From assembly GCF_004004555.2 (NCBI RefSeq), contig NZ_SACP01000040.1, forward strand, positions 1 through 45,480: a DNA stretch of 45,480 nt, written 5' to 3'. The DNA comes from Methylobacterium oryzihabitans (GTDB lineage: Bacteria > Pseudomonadota > Alphaproteobacteria > Rhizobiales > Beijerinckiaceae). Under the pieces are notes generated by a model. That model made no database searches and was not told where the DNA came from. It was given only the letters and a program-made list of their open reading frames with translations. The position numbers and the translations under genes were made by a program. Shown piece after piece: positions 40,391-45,480 of the stretch (positions are counted from its first letter, which is position 1; every line of letters begins with the position of its first letter).

Positions 40391-41200
40391 TCACAACTCC
40401 AGTTCCACCGTCACCGGCACATGATCCGACGGCTTCTCCCAGGCGCGGACGTGCCTGGCCACCGTCACCGCCTTCACGGTGCCGGCGAGGTCGGGCGTGA
40501 CCCAGATGTGGTCGAGGCGCCTTCCCTTGTCGGCGGCGGCCCAGTCAGGGGAGCGGTAGCTCCACCACGTAAAAATCTTCTCCGGCGGCGGGCGCAGGTG
40601 GCGCATCGTGTCGACCCAGCCGGCCTCGCCCCGCAGGGTCTCCAGGCGCTCGGTCTCGATCGGGGTGTGGCTCACCACGTCGAGCAACTGCTTGTGCGAC
40701 CAGACGTCGTGCTCCAGCGGCGCCACGTTGAGGTCGCCGACGAGGATCGCCGGGCCGGACGGGCGCCGGCCGCCCCAGGCACGCAGCTCGTCCATGAAGG
40801 CGAGCTTGTGGGCGAACTTGTCGTTGAGAGCGGCGTCCGGCACGTCGCCGCCGGCCGGGACGTAGAAGTCGTGCAGCACGATGCCGGCCGCCGCGCCGGC
40901 CTCCGGCCCGAGCGCCGCCGAGATGTGGCGGGCGTCCTGGCGCTCGCAGAAGCTCATCACGTCGCGGGTGGCCAGCGGCAGCCGCGACAGGATCGCGACG
41001 CCGTTATAGCCCTTCTGGCCGGCGAACACGACGTGCGGGTAGCCGAAGCCCTGCAATTCCTTGAGCGGGAAGCGGTCGTCCGGGCACTTGGTCTCCTGGA
41101 GACAGAGCACGTCGGGCCTGGCTTCGTCGAGGAAGCGGCGGACGAGGTCGATGCGCAGGCGGACGGAGTTGATGTTCCAGGTCGAGACGGTGAGGCGCAA
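40391..41200 (-). CDS. xth: Exodeoxyribonuclease III (AP endonuclease)
   Basis: This 269-residue enzyme has the exonuclease III/EEP motifs: STWNINSVRLR (Asn9), LCLQETKCP (Glu36), FYVPAGGD, VGDLNVAP (catalytic Asp/Asn) and the C-terminal SDHVPV (catalytic Asp-His), plus RLDHIWV. It incises DNA at abasic sites and removes 3' blocks in base-excision repair. Length is normal. It is followed on the transcript by nothing; lolA lies upstream with 23 nt between. Confidence 0.96.
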   Translation of the reverse strand: MRLTVSTWNINSVRLRIDLVRRFLDEARPDVLCLQETKCPDDRFPLKELQGFGYPHVVFAGQKGYNGVAILSRLPLATRDVMSFCERQDARHISAALGPEAGAAAGIVLHDFYVPAGGDVPDAALNDKFAHKLAFMDELRAWGGRRPSGPAILVGDLNVAPLEHDVWSHKQLLDVVSHTPIETERLETLRGEAGWVDTMRHLRPPPEKIFTWWSYRSPDWAAADKGRRLDHIWVTPDLAGTVKAVTVARHVRAWEKPSDHVPVTVELEL

Positions 41201-41223
41201 CGGAGGAAAACCTCAAGCAAGGA

Positions 41224-42153
41224 TCATTTGGCCTGCTGCATGCGGCGCTCGAGTTCCTTGTCCTCGGCGCGGCCGTAATTGATGACGAACAGCATCCCGT
41301 CGACGGCGCGGCCGCGCTGGAGGTTCGAGAGCACGACGGTGGTCTGGTAGCCCTGCGGATCGGTGATCCGCCACTGGCTCAGGGTCTTCATGTCGGCGTC
41401 GAAGAACAGCATGATCCGGGAGGTGCCGCCGAGCGTCGAGCGGTCGTCGAGGGTCAGGCGCACGCCGCCGGGATCGGCCGCGACGTCGGTCACCGTCAGG
41501 TCGCGGGCGAGGTCGATCTTGTCGCGCAGCAGGAATTTCAGCGGCGTCTGCGAGATGAAGTACAGGTCCTGGGTCGCGAGCTTGCGGTCGCGTACCGCCA
41601 CCGAGGTGCCGTCGGCCACCACCTCCAGCGAGGAGGGCTGGTCGTAGTCGAAGCGCAGGCGGCCCGGCTTGGCCAGGGTGAGCTTGCCGCCGATCTTGCG
41701 GCCGTCGGCGCCGATCTGGACGAAGTTGCCGGTCAGCGTCGAGACGCCGTTGAAATAGGCGTTGGCGCGCTCGATCACCGAGGCCGGGTTGGCGGCGTCG
41801 AGGGCGACCGGGGTGGCGACGGCGGCGACCTGCTGGCCGGCCGGGGCTGGGGACTCGGCGACCGCCTCGACCGGGGCGGCCCGGCTCCCGCCGAGCGCCG
41901 CCGGACGCCGCGGCGGCAGCGGCGCGCGCACGGCCGCCGCGGCGCCCGGGGTGGCGGCCGGGGCCTCGGGTGCCGCCGGGACCGGGGCCGGCTCGGCCTG
42001 CGGCGCCGGGTCCTTGCGGCCGAACAGGCCGTCGAGGAAGGAGGAGACCTGCGCCTGGGCCGTCCCGGTCCCGACGAGCAGCGCGAGGACCGCGCCGGCC
42101 GCGGCGGGGCGCACGCCCGCCGGAGGGCGGGATCGGGGGCGACGGCCTGTCAT
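41224..42153 (-). CDS. lolA: Outer-membrane lipoprotein carrier protein LolA, long form
   Basis: This 309-residue protein has a signal peptide (about residues 10-34), a Pro/Ala-rich linker of about 95 residues with little order, and a C-terminal LolA domain (about 130-300; GNFVQIGADGRKIGGKLTLAKPGRLRFDYDQPS in parts, FISQTPLKFLL, RITDPQGYQTTVVLSNLQ). LolA carries lipoproteins through the periplasm to LolB. The linker makes it about 100 residues longer than E. coli LolA, a known feature in Rhizobiales. It lies between ftsK and xth, a common order in this class. Confidence 0.92.
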   Translation of the reverse strand: MTGRRPRSRPPAGVRPAAAGAVLALLVGTGTAQAQVSSFLDGLFGRKDPAPQAEPAPVPAAPEAPAATPGAAAAVRAPLPPRRPAALGGSRAAPVEAVAESPAPAGQQVAAVATPVALDAANPASVIERANAYFNGVSTLTGNFVQIGADGRKIGGKLTLAKPGRLRFDYDQPSSLEVVADGTSVAVRDRKLATQDLYFISQTPLKFLLRDKIDLARDLTVTDVAADPGGVRLTLDDRSTLGGTSRIMLFFDADMKTLSQWRITDPQGYQTTVVLSNLQRGRAVDGMLFVINYGRAEDKELERRMQQAK

Positions 42154-42268
42154 CGGCAGCGTTCTCCTGTGGAGGCGGGCAGGGGGACGGGGCGCCGGAT
42201 CCGGCTCACCGGATCTTAGAGCCCCGCCCTGTGGCGGAAGTAGGGACCTGCGGGGCTTGACGCCCCTG

Positions 42269-45480
<3,212 letters not shown>

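Overview
The window is very GC-rich, gene-dense DNA from an alphaproteobacterium of the Rhizobiales, most likely Methylobacterium or a close relative. This rests on gene content and order (xseB-dxs; rpsO-pnp; xth, lolA and ftsK side by side), on small exported proteins of a type common in that group, and on GGAAC-N16/17-CGTT promoters that match the EcfG general-stress sigma factor described in Methylobacterium. I see no tRNA, rRNA, CRISPR array, prophage or insertion sequence. The sequence supports 49 coding regions. The dxs gene is cut by the left edge and ftsK by the right edge.

Layout. 1-1279: dxs start, xseB and a small tyrosine phosphatase. 1393-5913 (minus): a sensor histidine kinase overlapping a peptide-type ABC solute-binding protein, preceded by two small genes, one exported. 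6089-9587: AraC regulator, small exported protein, PQQ-type aldose dehydrogenase, HNH protein. 9767-11839: LemA lipoprotein plus two TPM-domain proteins. 11987-14680: nikR and a TonB-dependent receptor with a near-perfect NikR operator between them. 14776-17920: DUF3597 protein, Rieske oxygenase, BLUF photoreceptor, small exported proteins. 17928-22536: LuxR-type response regulator, MoxY/UhpB-type kinase and a second TonB-dependent receptor. 22788-24775: divergent LysR and aldo/keto reductase. 24809-29067: RTX protein, then a Crp-FecR-CHASE2 cyclase operon with Crp-type sites before the operon and before the RTX gene. 29397-34861: alpha/beta hydrolase, orphan TRAP and polyamine binding proteins, RidA, small membrane proteins, GST, DUF3088. 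35231-36581: two tandem toxin-antitoxin pairs. 36726-45480: housekeeping block pnp, rpsO, DUF892, xth, lolA, ftsK.

How the parts work together. Four regulatory circuits can be read from the DNA. First, NikR with its own operator in front of an outer-membrane receptor, which points to nickel uptake. Second, a cAMP module (cyclase, FecR-like protein, Crp) with matching TGTGA-N6-TCACA sites. Third, a set of general-stress promoters (three exact, two weaker) in front of small stress or envelope genes. Fourth, a histidine kinase translationally coupled to a binding protein without permease genes, which looks like a ligand sensor rather than an importer. Two intergenic regions (29231-29396 and 34981-35190) carry the same palindromic repeat family in opposite orientation, with a 104-bp period in both.
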